Shown piece after piece: positions 1-13,331 of a DNA stretch of 64,000 nucleotides; positions within the stretch are counted from its first letter, which is position 1, and every line of letters starts with the position of its first letter. The translations under genes were made by a program, and so were the position numbers. Source of the stretch: Leptoclinus maculatus (Eukaryota; Chordata; Actinopteri; Perciformes; Stichaeidae); the NCBI GenBank assembly GCA_032191485.1, contig JAVDOI010000003.1:14139813-14203812 (forward strand). The letters run 5' to 3'. Below the pieces are notes generated by a model that ran no database searches, had not been told where the DNA came from, and was given only the letters and a program-made list of their open reading frames with translations.

Positions 1-431
1 GTGGCTCAGCGCCACCAGAGAATAAACAGGACCTAGAATGTGAGATAGCACTTTGTTTCCTGTCCATTGTTCTTGAATCAACAAACCACACACCACTGTA
101 GCAGCTCATCATACTTTCAGTTATATTTGCCAGCAATAATCTGCACTGTTTGCCTTCCTCAGTGGAAATATTGTTTTGTACTTAGCGTGTTTGCTTTGGG
201 GGAGGGTGTTGGGGGAGGAAACAGGTTATGGATCTACGGTACATGTCAGCTATATGTTTTGTACGTTGCGTCTGTGTGTGTGTGTTTATTCTACTGCCTT
301 TCTACAGTTTTGTGGGATGTTGCTGAAGTTGTTTGTGTGAGTGTACATTCTGTATTGATCAGGCCTGCGTCAACACCCCCCCCCCCACACCCCCTCCCCA
401 ACCCCATCCTGAGGCCACAGTCGTTACTGAC
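1..431 (-). other. wdr25 intron, left edge
   Basis: This is the intron following the last in-window wdr25 exon; the donor reads AAG|GTCAGT just left of base 432. It contains a C-rich run near 376-400 and short TG stretches near 275-290. I see no coding exon here, so the missing WDR25 C-terminus is outside the window. Confidence 0.75.
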
Positions 432-3400
432 CTTGTGTCCTTCGTATCGCCGCCTCTTGTTCATTCTATAGGGCTGCTGGGAGGAAAACACTGCCATGTA
501 GTCCCCATTAGTCTGGGCAATAAAAGACTCCTCCAGTGGGTGGAGAGCCAGGCTGGGGCACGTGTATCGCTCCTGGTGGCCAAATGAGTCGGGGGGGGAA
601 AGTCAGCTGCATGTCAACTAGATCATTATTTGCAATATTATTATGTTCAGATTCTGTTACTTGTAAATGCTTCATCATATCGTGCAATTCGTCTACTATG
701 GTTATTTATGAGGCGACAGTTTGTGTTGTATTAAATGGCATTGTACACTGTTCCTGTTATTTTGTCCATCCTACATATTAAATAGTATGGAAAATGTACA
801 AGACCCCGGGGACTTCTTGTACTGTTCAATAAATCCTTAATTCAACTCTAGAAATACAGATTTTTTTCCTCATTCACACACATTTCTTTACCTGGTAGAT
901 CTGGTTGGAGACCTTGGCTGTGGTCTGGTAGTCCCAGGCGATGAGGGTGCGGTCGGCAGAGTCTCTGCTCACGCAGTCAGAGCTCGTTATGAAGTCCACA
1001 CCACCTCTCAGAAACAGGATGTCCAGGGTCTGCTGGATCCCTGCCTTGTACACTTTCACCACCTGGAAACGCACAAATTAGCACCAAGCCCTTTAAAATT
1101 CATATTGAAGACGAGGAGGAAATCCTCTTCAATCTACGATACAGTGGGAAGTGTTACTGTGTGCAGAATCTCAAGCAGTTGTTTATACCACAGCTAGTAC
1201 ATTTCAGACAATTTAATTTATCCATGATGCTTTTATTGTTCTGCTAGTTTGACTACACAACTTTCATGACACTCCGCTCAAAAGAGCAATTAACAGGAAG
1301 GAGGGAAACTTTTAACAAGAAGTCAGACGCAGTACAGTGCGTCAGCGGTCTTTGCCTTTAAAGATGCAGTCGACTTATCCTTTGTTAACTCAAAACTTTA
1401 GTGACAGTTGATTCTAATAATGCTGCACTGTTGCAGTACAACAAACACAGTCAGTGAAGCTGCTGTCAGGTTAAAGCAGTATCATAACAGCACTGTAATA
1501 TAAAACTTACTCTAAAAAACGTTAACGTCCATCTGCAGTGGAAAACATTGACACAGCTCCTCACCTGTACCGGTCTTACTGCTGTGTGATGGCAGCAGCT
1601 ATTTTTCTTTAATTGGATTAGGTTCAATTTCAGAGCTACAGAGCGAACAGCTTGTAACTTGAACCAAACTTGAAACTCTTGCTCTTATCAATGACTTTTA
1701 ACATAACATGGTAAGACCTCACGAGCCCATTTGGAAAGACTTCAGATTGATACTTTAATGTTGCTCCTGTGAGCCGTTTTTTAATCTGGTGGGATCACTT
1801 CACCCCAAAAGCAAAGAAGAACACAGCCCAAGACTAAGACTGACAGGATGCACAGGGCGCTACAGCTTTAGCAAACTGATTTGCTGAGGACCGGTTCGAC
1901 ACTCACTCTGTAACTCACATTGACACCTACTGGCAGAAGCAATCCCTGCTGTATTACATCTGCAAACCCTGCAGGGAAACTATTCAGTTAGCTGTGAGAG
2001 CACTCAGTTTCTAAAGGAGGTGAATAGGATTATCATATAAAACAGTCCATTAAGCTTAATAGCAATACTAGGTTGCAGCTTCACAGGAACAACTTATGAG
2101 TCCCAAATGAAATTAAAATTAGCTTTTGAACAATTAGTGCGATAACTCACGGTGTTGCTTCTATGCACACAGCAATATTATCCTTTTAGTGAAATAAAGC
2201 TTGGGTGCACAGCCAAATGAAGACTTGCTTTGTTTGCACTAGCGTGTGTAACTGGTGTGCCGGAGGGAGCTGTAGATGAGGAGCGTGTTGTTTAAAGTCT
2301 ATACGGTCTGTGGACCAGAGTCAATGAAAATAAATAAATCTACTGTGGGGAGGTAATAGGTTTGACCTTGCAGCTGCGAGAGTCCCAGGCCTTGACCGTT
2401 GAACTGTGACCACCGCACAGGAATACCTCTGGGCTGCTGGGATGCGGGACCACGCGCATCACTTTGAACTGGTTGTCCAATTTCACTACCTGCTGCCCTA
2501 CAGAGAAGAAGAAATGAGACGGAGAGAGAGAAGAAGAAGCTCAGTCATCTCGTCAGCAGTGAACTCTTGGATTACACACTACGCTCTGTAAATCTTGCAC
2601 TCACATACTAAGTTACTTTCAATCCTGGTTGAATTTTTCTTATCTTATATTTGATTTTTAAATATTTTCAAATAACCTCCAAAAATAGGGAGGCAAAATA
2701 TGTTAAGATCCAGTATATTTGATCAAGTAAAGCTGCTACAATTAGTTGATTAGTCAGTTGATTACCAATCCTTTTAGTAATCTTTTTATGGAAAAATGGA
2801 AAATATTTGTGTGAGGATTTGATGATTTACTTTGTCTTATACGATAGTTAACCGATTCTCTTCGGGGTTTTCACTGTTAGTAGGACAAAACAACATTTTA
2901 CAGCTGGATCCTCCGAAGCAGGCTGGTACTTAAATCAACAACACATTGTCCTTATATTGTACAAAATAAAGACCCCAAATGTCTTCAAAGACCAAATATT
3001 TAGCTTTTATACTGTAAATATAAAGTCATCTTTTCCAGAGGTAGATTGCAATTAAAGATATCTCTTTCATAATCTTCTAGATCCATGAAACAATACGTTG
3101 ATATTTCGACGTTTGCAGTAAGAACATGAAGCCTTTTTCGTGTGGTGTAAAAAGCACTGCTTTCCACACGATGTACCTTGTAAAGAAACAGTGATGCTTT
3201 TAGGTTCAACATCCTGATGGTGTGTATATGAGAGAGCATGCAGTATATTTGCACTTGAGCGCGTTGCCTACTCAGCTCCGAGGTACTCGTTTCCAGCTCA
3301 CCTCTGACCTCTGGCTGCTTTCTGTCTTCTTCTGGGCCACATCTCCCTGAGTTGCCGGGGCGGCCAAAGCAATCACTTTATTGTTGTTTAATCTCTGCCC

Positions 3401-4982
3401 AAGGAGCATCCCTCCTGCTGCTGCACACAGCCGTCTGAACGAACCAATATACTCTACAGGAACGCGTTGTTCAGCTTCTTTGATGTGTTCAAAATACTGT
3501 GATTGTGAAGAAAGAGAAGCAGGTACATCCTGTGTGTGTGTGTGTGTGTGTGTGTTCTTCTACACATTCAAAAGGAATAAAATGCTTGGACGAATAAACT
3601 AAGACAACCTGTCGCAGTTTGAGCGACATGAAAAGCTCAATTGCACATTTTGTCTTTCTCAGCTGTCAAGACTAAAGTAAACACATTATAAATTTCAACT
3701 ACATTGCCACTAATTTCAATTCTGCTGAGACTTGTGTTTGGTTTATTGATTGAGCGCACTGTGTCCAATCTTCCGTGCCAGCAGCCATTAGATTCCTGTG
3801 TGTAATTACATTTTGCCGTCACCTTTGCTTATGAACAGTGATTCCTAAAGATGCTCGGTGGCAAAAAGATGCATCAAATCGTGCTGTAAGTGGTTGCCAC
3901 AGATTGTATTCCCAACTCAAGTGTACTTTCTAAAATGTTGTGAAAGAACGACGTCGAACTAAATAAATGGATGAGAAGTTTTCTCTGATCGTTCCAGGTC
4001 CGACACTTGTTTATAGGCTACATCCATCACTTTTTGAGCTTGACATAAGACCACGGATAGTTTCTTATGATACAATGAAGTTATTTGTGTCATTGGAATG
4101 CCCCCAGAGCAGTTCAACAACTGAACTGTATGTCTCGAACTCTGCAGCACGTTGGCAGGAGCGCGTGTCTGGGATATTTCCAGACAGCAGCAGATCATAC
4201 GAATCTAAAAAGCTACTTGATTAAATATTGCTCAAGACAAAAAAATAATACAAAGACACGTAGAGATGAGAAACAAACACTGTTTTGGCTTGAGGTGGCG
4301 TGATTTAAAAATGTCTTAAAAACAAAAGAAAAAAACACTGACGGGGCTTAGATACAATTAAGCCCGTCATTGTGCGACGGAAAATAATTTTCCAGGGAAA
4401 ACAATGAAGGAGGCTACATAAAGAGCCAAGCCACACTATGAGCCAGTAGCTCCGTCAAAGGCTATGCAAAGTAGAACACCTCGGGGTTCAACAGCTCCTC
4501 ATTAATTCATAGAACAAACAACATCAACCCATCCAAAACAGTCTAAGCCCACAACAAAATGCACTTCATTACACACACGTTTCCAGTATGTTCCTACCAA
4601 GTCTTTTTTAGAATGAGTCACAGCTAATAAACCGAAGCAAAAATGGACCTTCTTTCCCTTAATGGCGGATCTAGCATGCTCCCAAAATCAATTGCATTGA
4701 TCCAAAAGCTTTAACAGGCAATTTCGTCAATCTCACACTTCCTGCCTAATTGGCTTACCCACAGCGATACGGAGATCTGTCATGGAAATTTTAAACTCAA
4801 GTTTGGCAAGACAATGAGCTATCAACACTCATAATAAATAGGGCCTCGTCATGTTTAGTTAAGCAAGATTAATTAGCTTGCTTGAGAGGGTAGATAAGGG
4901 ACGTCTGCAGAGATCTGTCCCCCCCGCTCTTGATGGTTGACTTTGTAGTCCTAAAAAAAAACTGTGATCATGCTGAAGAGCT

Positions 4983-5019
<37 letters not shown>

Positions 5020-8000
5020 GATGACAGTGCAGAAGAAATAAGGGGCGACTGGGGCGAGCAGAGGGAAGTGGGGATGAAATGGATATTCTGCCTCATTATC
5101 GAATCCATCAAAGCAGGGTGCTGTCCCTGCTACACAGGCAAAGGTTTAGAAACACATTACTTTGGTTTTGACAAGTCATGTCCAAATAATATTCCTCAAA
5201 TAGGCTTACGGGTTATTTTCGTAACTGGTCTGAAACACTGACAAACACCGACTAACCTCCAGCTACATGTAGGAGGTGGTTATGCATTGTAATAGGAAAT
5301 GTACCTTGATCATTAAGGCTTGAATCAGTTTCAATGATCAGGTGTTCAATAAGCACTCTCACACTGATAACCCGGCACAACAGAGTGCAACGTCTGTATA
5401 CTTGGATTTTAATGAGACATTATTTCTGGCGGGGGACAGTTGAAACAGATCCCGCCTGATGTTGGACGTTTTTAAATCATATCATCAGTATATATATACA
5501 CAAGTCTTTAAGATTATTACATGTGCACTAAATTGAGTTATAACTGTGTCAGTCACTATAGAATAAAAATGAAGTAAAACCTGTGTTCAACCTGGCAGGT
5601 TTCACTGTAACATGAATGCACGTTATGCTTGCTGGTGGCATTTGGAGTAATTGCTTCTCTGTGTGCTGCTGCTGCATGCATTGTCTCCTGGGTGGCAGTG
5701 CTTAAGCTAGCTGTGTTTATACAGACATATTGTACTGATTACCTCTCTGGACGCGTGATGGAGGTATCAAGGATGTAGAATGAAAAATATTAAAGAGAAT
5801 ACAATTTTTTTTAAAAGACACGTTGCCAAAAAGACATGTTTCCCTGTTAAACACATCAAATGTCATACAGAAAGTAGCTGAGATCCACTGTTAAGAACAT
5901 TACAATTATTTATTTTATTTTTGTTTAGTTCCTGCAAGTCAAAAGGACTTAATGTTGGAACAATTACTATTCAAATAATGTGGCTTTTATTTTCAAAAAT
6001 GATCAAAGTAACTGCAGCCAAATCCTGTCCCATGTCAAAATATTGAGCTAGAAGCCGAGCGTGTACAAGATAAACATCTAGTGCATTTTGTTTTGAAAAA
6101 GAATGAGCACTTTGTCACATGGATTGCATGGTTGGCTTGGATATAGACATGTATGTATGGAAGCCCATTTCCGCCAGCAAAAAAAAAAAATAAGATCACC
6201 AAAAGTTTTTTGGGGTTTTTTTTGCTGGTGTTAAAAAAGTAAAATAAAAAAAAATAAAAATTATTAGAATTATTATTATTTATTTTGTGGATGGATTTTT
6301 TTTTTTTTTGGTGAATTACATTTTTTTTTTTGTGATCTTATTTTTTTTTTTTTTTTTTTTTAGTGATCTTATTTTTTTTTTTGCTGGCGGGAATGGGCTT
6401 CCATAGGTATGTCATGTTTTTAAATATGGTATTTTTTTTTTTTTTGGAAAGCAAGGACGATCTCTTTTCTGCCAATGCCTGAAGGGATCTGGACAGAAGA
6501 CTCAAGTTCTGCATACACATCCACAGACACCGTGACACGATGAAAGCCCCGGACAACACCTGCCACTTCACACTAATGCCCTCCAGATGAAATAAATGTA
6601 TTCCACTCCCAAACTCCTGCTCTCTGTGTTTCTCTGTCTCTGAATTTATTCTGCCTCTTTTGATTTCTTTCTCTCTCATTCTTCCCCTCCTCTCCCTTTC
6701 TCCTTTTTGCACAATGCCCCTAAACCTGTTCTCCCTCTTAATAACCTCCTCTCCCTCTACAGCCTGTGGACCCCTGGGAGTGGATAGAAGACTCTACAAA
6801 TTAAATTGGACACAGGAACCAACAGTAAAGATGGCCAAGGACCAAGGAAAAGAGGTCCATGCATAATTCCGAATGCATAGGCTCCTTTATAATTCCATTT
6901 CTCTTTAAGCATACCAATTGGTGCAGCATTAGGTTAGGTACGCTGCCGTCAAATACGGGGTCAGGTGTCCTAGAAGACTCTCACTGATGATTAAAGTGCC
7001 TGCAGACGTCTCGAAAAAAATAGAGCGCAATTGAGCAGACCAGGCCCAGCTGCCTTCCTTTATTGGAGTTGAGAGGCTTTGCAAGAGTGTGAAGATCACA
7101 TTCATCCTGATCACAGTGGGGATGTGGTAAACACTCAGCTCCCTCAGTGTCCCATCACTCTTGGTACGATCGAGTGTTTAACACATAAGCTGCGTGAATG
7201 TCGGGGCGCGCTTCATTCATTTTTCAAATATCACCGTCATAACGATGCCAGCACCTTGGTGTGGCCCTGTTGTGAGTGTGTACGTCATGTGTGTGTAATC
7301 CTCTGGAAAGATGGGATGAGAACCTCACAGTTATGTCTGTATATCAATGATTATGGAGGCAAATTATGCAGCTTGGCCTCTATGTTCTTTTCACTGCGTG
7401 AATATGATTTTAAACTGTCAGTGCCGAGGTCGTGCACAAGGGCAGGAATTCCTAACTCCCATATTTATATGCAACAAAATACAATGTTCTTCATTTCGTG
7501 CTGCCATAGGAATGCTTATTGCAGACCCTTGTCCTCGGAAAACAATATGGTTTATTCAATTCTTGTACAAATCTGTAAATAAATAAATAGATAATATCAT
7601 AACACACAGAAAGGTAGTTTGACCCCACTAGGACATCCTACAGTGCTGAGCAAAGCAACAGTGGCTACCAAAATAAAAGACCAAAATATTGGTTTATTTA
7701 TGGCTATTTATGGTTGTGGTTTGTGACGTTCCGGGGTAAGGTCATGGTGGCTGGTCCTGTGGTGATGTATCCATTATTGATCCCCCTTCCTGGAGCTGCC
7801 TGTGTGTTTAATAGGGCTGGCCAAGCTATTATCCGTAGGCTTTATTGGCAGTATTGACAGACGTGCTGAGAGGGGAAGTGCAAACGGCAGCAAGTCATCG
7901 AGGCAATGCGTTGACCCTAGAGATGCAGATGCCACAGGGGCTTCAAAACAATGTGTATTGTATGTTGGCTCATTCTTCTTCTACATATATGAACGCGGCA

Positions 8001-11000
8001 ACATGCTAAATGTTGATGAAGGAACAGCAAGGGCAGAAAAACGTTTCGATCATTCTCTGTGACTCTTCAATCGGAGTTTTTTCTATGAATTCTTACCAAC
8101 ATTTAAAAATGTCAGCTGTGTAGGACTTGATGAATCGCTTCAGGTGAAGGAAATGAGTGAGGTGCTGAACAAGCAGCGTCCCTATTATAGATTGTTTGTA
8201 TGATTGGTTCTCATCCTCTTCTGCCAGGATGTTAAGCGTGGCCAGAAGGAGGAGCATTTCCAAAGCAAACCAAATTATGGATCAGCTGTAAATGTCACCT
8301 TGAATGGTTTGTGTGATCACGCAAAAGGGCTGACAAACACACAATGAGCCAATTTATCAAGTTAAGTGGATTTAGTTATAGGCAGACAAAGGAAATGTCA
8401 AAAAAAACGTTGTGATGTCCGCTCTAGAAATGTGGATTTTAAAGTATGTCACTGAAATGAAACATAGAAAAGCGACACCACAGTCATTCTAGTTTAGTGT
8501 AGTTCAGTTTGCGGATGACTTCACAGTGGCTTGTTTATGTGACAACCGTGTTCGTCAGAACCTACAGATAGAAGTGTTGCTTCTCACCTGTCTCTACGTC
8601 TGTGATCACAGCCATGTTGTCAAAGGAGCCGGAGAGAAGCTGCCGGCCGCAGGGGGTCCAACGGGCGTCACGCACAGCTCCCGAATGGCAGGTGTAAACC
8701 CTCAGGCATCGCCCGCTCTCCGCTCCATCCCACACCTGCCAAGAGACGGGCACATCGCATCACAAACACACCGAGACTTGCAGCATCAAAGTCCTCATTA
8801 CCGACTGTGCACAAGATGAAGACCAGATGAAATAACATGCAGTGTGACAGAGAGAAGGCCTCACAGGGCGCTGACACACTGTGCTCTGCATGCTTGTGAC
8901 GAGGTTTCAATGCAGTTCAAATAGTCAAGTCTCGGTGTGGCGGCCACTGCTCTGCCTTCTCAGATGATGCATTCGATGTGTCCTCCAGCAGCAAAACATC
9001 GTCCCGGTGTGAACGAGGATCGGCGAATGTCTCTTGTTCAAAGCTAAGAAAGTAATTAATTAATCAAAGTAGTTACATTTGAGTGTGCCTGTAAATCAGT
9101 GTTAAATCAGAGCACTGGCTTTAATGGTGTTGTATTGTTTGAGGTTTCTCTGACTATACAGCGAGCAGAAGAGAGAAACCCACCCAGCTGCCTTCTGTCA
9201 GGAGCAAACTGCCCAGATTGCTCTGGTGTTGATTTTGGCAATGTCTTTCGTCATTGTTGTCATGTTTTTGCAGTTTCGAAGAAATCTGGGCAAACAGGTT
9301 GGTCAACATCGCGACATGCTTTTCATCAGATTTACTGAAAGTAGGATTTTCTGTCAGACATGTAAAACATTTTTTAATTCAAACCTAAAATCCAGCCGGG
9401 GGTCTGGTCGAGGTGCCTACTGAGGTATCTTACACTAACGATGAAGTACTTTTTGCTTCCCCGGCATTGCCACAGAGGAGCTTTGAAGATCTGTGGGGCA
9501 CTGCAGATCTCCTCTCTGCCTCTCCCTGTGTTTCATTATTAAAGTGTAAATCTCCATACAGCATAGGAAAGTAAAGAGACATGTTGAGAAGCTCTGTAGG
9601 CTACCACAGCTCCCACAGGAGACAGACGTGGGGGGGGGGGGGCTGACATGCTGACACCCTGATGCCTTCAGGGGGAGAATAAAGTGACAGAGCGAGAGGC
9701 AGAGAATCACACTTTTTAGTTATAAAAAGCTAAATATTGAAGTGAAGCATCCATTAGGAATAGTTTATATCACTGCACAACAGGGTGTATGCTACTTCTC
9801 TGCTACTACACTGCCATCTCAAGGTAAACACACAAAAATAACAACAGGATCGCATCTATAGTCACAAGAGCTTCAAAATACTCAAATAAACAGACTTCTA
9901 ACAAATGTGACAAAGTGTCACGTTGCTTAAGCCTTAACTCTACATACTATTTAACATACGAGTGGGGTTGTAATCTACTGCTGTAAGTAATAACATTCAT
10001 AGCAAGAACTCTTCTAAAGATAGACAGAGGGCCGGATACTGATCCGGACCACAACGGCACCATTCAACGCACACACAGCTGCAGTAATCCTGTACAACGT
10101 GAGACCTGGACACGAGTTGCTTGTTTTATTTGCATCCCGGTTAATTTCACCGGCCACTTAACAGACACGCAGAGTGGATCCTCGCAAGATGACTCATCGG
10201 GATTAATCAGCTTCCTAAATTGACTCTGGGTAATTAAAAGTAAATTGGGTATTTGTGTTATCAACCTAAAACTGCAGCGTTACACCTGCCGTAGCCATGG
10301 TGACAACAGGCTGGAATAATGATAGCCTGACTCTGCCCTCTGAGGAACCCGACAGACAGGACGGAGAGGAAGAGGAGGCAGAAGCCTTAAGGGTGTTAGT
10401 GGAGGAACAGAAAGAAGTGTTGAGACTTCGTAGAGTGTGTCCTCGCTCTGGAGGGCGAGAAAGACATCATCGCTGTAGCTGTGCACTAAGTCAAGTAGGA
10501 AACAACATGTGATAAGCTGTCACAATACAAGAAAATGAACAACGCCACATAAGAAGAGCGCACGATTCCGCATATGTGCCTGTGATTATCTATAGCAGGA
10601 CACCCCCGGTGCATTATTGTACTCGTACTGTAGTCCTTTACAGGCTACTTAATGCTAATCCCATGCTGTTCTAGGCGAAACCTATGCAGTTTTTTTTGCA
10701 TGCAGTATAAATGTGATATTTTCACATATTCTAAAGATGGTGTGTTTGAATATTTCTGCATAATGGAGTTCCATAAACATTCGTAAAATTGCATCGCTTA
10801 GATATGACTGGAAAGCTGAGATCCAATGTGGATCCAATTGTATTCATGTGTGATATAAATCTGTTAAGAGGCCATTTCATTGTATTGGGACCATTTTTGG
10901 AAACTTGATGTCACTAAAATGAAAGTGAGTGAATCAAATGAGAGGGAAAGCCGAGATAAAAAAAGCTTAACTATTCACTTCAACACATATATTATTGTGT

Positions 11001-13331
11001 TTAAATTACACTTGTGGTTTTCAAATATCTACACGTCATCTTCTTAAGTCAATGAATTCCTGTATGTTTTTAACTTCATGAATCATAAGGATTACATCAT
11101 GATCGTGAGAATTTCCTTCCTTTCTTATCGCCTCATAATCCCGTCTGATTCCAGATCAGGCATGCATTGCCAATAGTTAGGCTCACAAAACATGTGCACA
11201 GATAAGCAGGAGTATTTCACTTGCTCCTCTATGCATTGGCGTCACAGAAAACGAAGAAGAGAAATCCTTGACTACAAACAACCGAGTCTTCTCCTCCCCG
11301 TCTCTCCTCATCTCCACCATCTGCTCCAAGCCGACCTTTCCAGATGCCAGAAGAGGTGGCTGCACTTGTATGGTTATGCAAATGACATCATGCATATTCA
11401 AAATCATTAAATATTCAGAAACCTCTGAGGATATCGGAGGGCTACGTGGTTTTTTGCACTGGCATAAAAAATATTTAGTCACCGGCAGAGGCACCTGCAT
11501 GACTTGACCTTTACAGTAGGGAATTGACGGATTGTTTTCCAGGTGTGAAATACAGAAAAAAGAGGGGGAATCAGAAAGAGAGCGAATCAGAAAGAGAGCG
11601 ATAGGAAGCCCCATGGGTACTGACACACATTCAGCTGACAGTGACAGATATGATTCTAACGGAGATGGTTTGTGGTACATTTATAAATCGAGGCAGCGGG
11701 GCCGATGTTATCTCACCGCTGGTGACTCTGTGCCAATTATACTGAATGTCAGGTAAGTGATTATCCCCTCAGACCTCCCCGGTGCACTTGGCACCTGCCT
11801 GAGACTATACCGATAAGACGGATTTGGAAAAACAATAGTTCCAGATCACCAAGAATATGGAGCAGTCTTGAGAAAAGGAGGCCACATTTTATCACATGGC
11901 AAATACATCACAATGATATTGAAATCTTTGAATTACATTTCAGTTTTGAATTGAGAAAAGCATCCAGTATTTCACTACCGGAAGCAATACATCTCCTATT
12001 ATTGATTTCTTAGGTTCCAAGGCTACAACGTGTCAGTGAGAGTTTTACTGTAGCTCATTACCTTGAAAGTCTTGTCCATGGAGGCGGACAGCAGCAGATG
12101 ACTGAGATGAGGCACAGGACACCATCGCACCGTGTTGACCGGACCCTGGTGGCCTGCCAGGCTAATCAGAAGCCTCCTCGGTATCCCTGAAGCGCCGGGC
12201 TTGTGGGCAAGATAGGGCTTCACTCTCGCCGACACATCTGAAAGAATTTGGCTTTCCCTGGTCACATTCCCTGGGACTTGCTCTGCTGGGTACTTTAGGT
12301 CCACTGTCCCTACTGAAGTGGCAAGTCTCTGTCTTTTAGGGACGTACGGTCTGACACCAGACCGGACAGTGTGATTTCTGTTTGCTGGGTTCAACCCATC
12401 GCCGGAACTTTGTGGCATGTTAGGAAGAGTCTGCGGTGGTGAGGTGTGCCCCAGAGTCGCAGGTAAACTCAGAGGAGCTGTAGCATCTCTTAAATGCTTG
12501 TCTTGTGCTGTCCCGTCATGGCAGTATTTGCTTTCCCAGTCAAACCAGCTCTGTGGCTGTGAATGTGGGTGTGGTAAAGAGCTGCTTCTTTCTACATGAT
12601 AGTCCAACACTGACCTGTCAGGGTCAGGTTTAAAACTACACAGCCTGACTTCTTGGTTTTGTTGACAAGATCCAGTTTGGATAGAGGCTGATGTTACCTC
12701 CTTCGTTTGATCGAGACAATCATCCTCTGATTCTGAATCTTCGTATGCCACTAATGAAGACATGTTCACATGATGACACCCTGTTTGAGAATCTAGGGAC
12801 AATAAAAGGGACAACAGGTGAGGTATTCATTCATCCATTAGAGGCCTACGGGTGACATCTGGTGGTGGTTTGAATTTCTGCACATCAAAGTATACTGACT
12901 CAGAACAGCAGAAGTTAAAATTTACAAATGTTTTGTTGGGAGTTTATTGTCATTATTGGGGTGCAATTAGTAGCAGCCAGCCACCTCAGTGCAGCAGCCA
13001 AGCAGACATGTTATTTTAAAGGGAAAGACAGAAAGATCATTTTCGGGATATCCACAATTTCAATCTAAAAGTTAGCTAACGTTATGTTCCGACTTTTAGC
13101 ATTAACGTTAGTTAACGTTAACCCAGTTAATGTACAATACGCTGTTAACGCTAACGCTAAATCCCAAAGTGTGCGTCTAACGCAGAGGTCTGACGTTAAT
13201 GTGTCTTAAATGCCACCAATGTAGCAAAATTAGCTAACATTGGTCGTCTGCATGTCTGACTCCAAGGCTAATATAGCGTAAAGCTAACACAACGCAGTGA
13301 ATCTGCCTTCAACTGTCGTACCTGCAAACAT
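432..13331 (-). CDS. wdr25: WD repeat-containing protein 25 (3' end outside window)
   Basis: WD40 beta-propeller protein of unknown biochemical role, related to the splicing factor PRP17/CDC40. Coding exons in transcript order: 13331-13322 (probable first codons), 12792-12062, 8735-8588, 2497-2367, 1062-892 and 572-432. All junctions are GT-AG and phases agree. Reading from the conserved MSSLVAYEDSESED start at 12763 gives 431 in-window codons. An in-frame ATG in the upstream exon adds 13 residues. The N-terminal ~200 residues are low-complexity. WD repeats begin near residue 205 (GHQGPVNTVRWCP, then SMDKTFKVWD spanning an exon junction). The last in-window exon ends at RRRYEGHK. By comparison with mammalian WDR25 about 70 C-terminal residues remain, so the final exon and poly(A) site lie left of base 1. 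It is head-to-head with wars1, as in mammals. Identification is secure; the start codon is less so. Confidence 0.95.
1063..2366 (-). other. wdr25 intron
   Basis: Intron between two WD-repeat exons. No open frame of note, no recognised repeat and no second gene were seen. Confidence 0.8.
3531..3555. repeat. TG microsatellite
   Basis: Perfect TG dinucleotide run of 25 bases in a wdr25 intron. Confidence 0.95.
4984..5017. repeat. CA microsatellite
   Basis: Perfect AC/CA run of 34 bases in a wdr25 intron. Confidence 0.95.
6158..6403. mobile_element. Palindromic MITE-like element with TA flanks
   Basis: The two ends are near-perfect inverted repeats of about 42 bases. The left end begins TGGAAGCCCATTTCCGCCAG and continues into an A-run and AATAAGATCAC. 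The right end is the reverse complement, ending CGGGAATGGGCTTCCA. Both ends are flanked by TA (6156-6157 and 6404-6405), as expected for a TA-targeting DNA transposon. The interior is A/T homopolymers, with a second partial copy of GTGATCTTATTTT near 6332-6345. There is no coding capacity. It is probably a non-autonomous terminal-inverted-repeat element; I cannot assign a superfamily from sequence alone. Confidence 0.75.
8736..12061 (-). other. wdr25 intron with possible enhancer
   Basis: A 3.3-kb intron without recognised transposons. It contains a G-run near 9631-9642. The segment 11160-11420 is dense in transcription-factor-like words, including a POU octamer ATGCAAAT at 11376-11383 followed at once by TGACATCAT. 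No exon is supported. Confidence 0.55.
12793..13321 (-). other. wdr25 first intron
   Basis: A short intron between the probable 5' exon and the main N-terminal exon. It is rich in GTTAGC, AACGTTA and TTAACG words around 13070-13260. No coding potential was seen. The donor is CAG|GTACGA at 13321-13320 and the acceptor is CCCTAG before 12792. Confidence 0.65.

Larger units (their letters stand above)
2498..8587 (-). other. wdr25 large intron (6.1 kb)
   Basis: The intron holds a TG microsatellite (3531-3555), a CA microsatellite (4984-5017) and a palindromic mobile element (6158-6403). Stretches around 4300-4900 and 6900-7550 are not simple repeats and contain homeodomain-like TAATTA/ATTA words. 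They could be conserved non-coding elements, but this is only an impression from composition. Open frames of up to 167 codons in 7079-7582 show no recognisable family. Confidence 0.6.

Noticed and set aside
1880..1895. GGTTCGACAC, similar to a tRNA/SINE B box
   Set aside because: No A box at suitable distance and no cloverleaf could be drawn.
7079..7582. 167-codon open frame on the plus strand
   Set aside because: It has no recognisable domain, lies inside a wdr25 intron, and has no splice or promoter context. Length alone is plausible by chance.
11183..11680. 165-codon open frame on the minus strand
   Set aside because: No family resemblance; intronic; overlapping open frames on the other strand are equally long in part.
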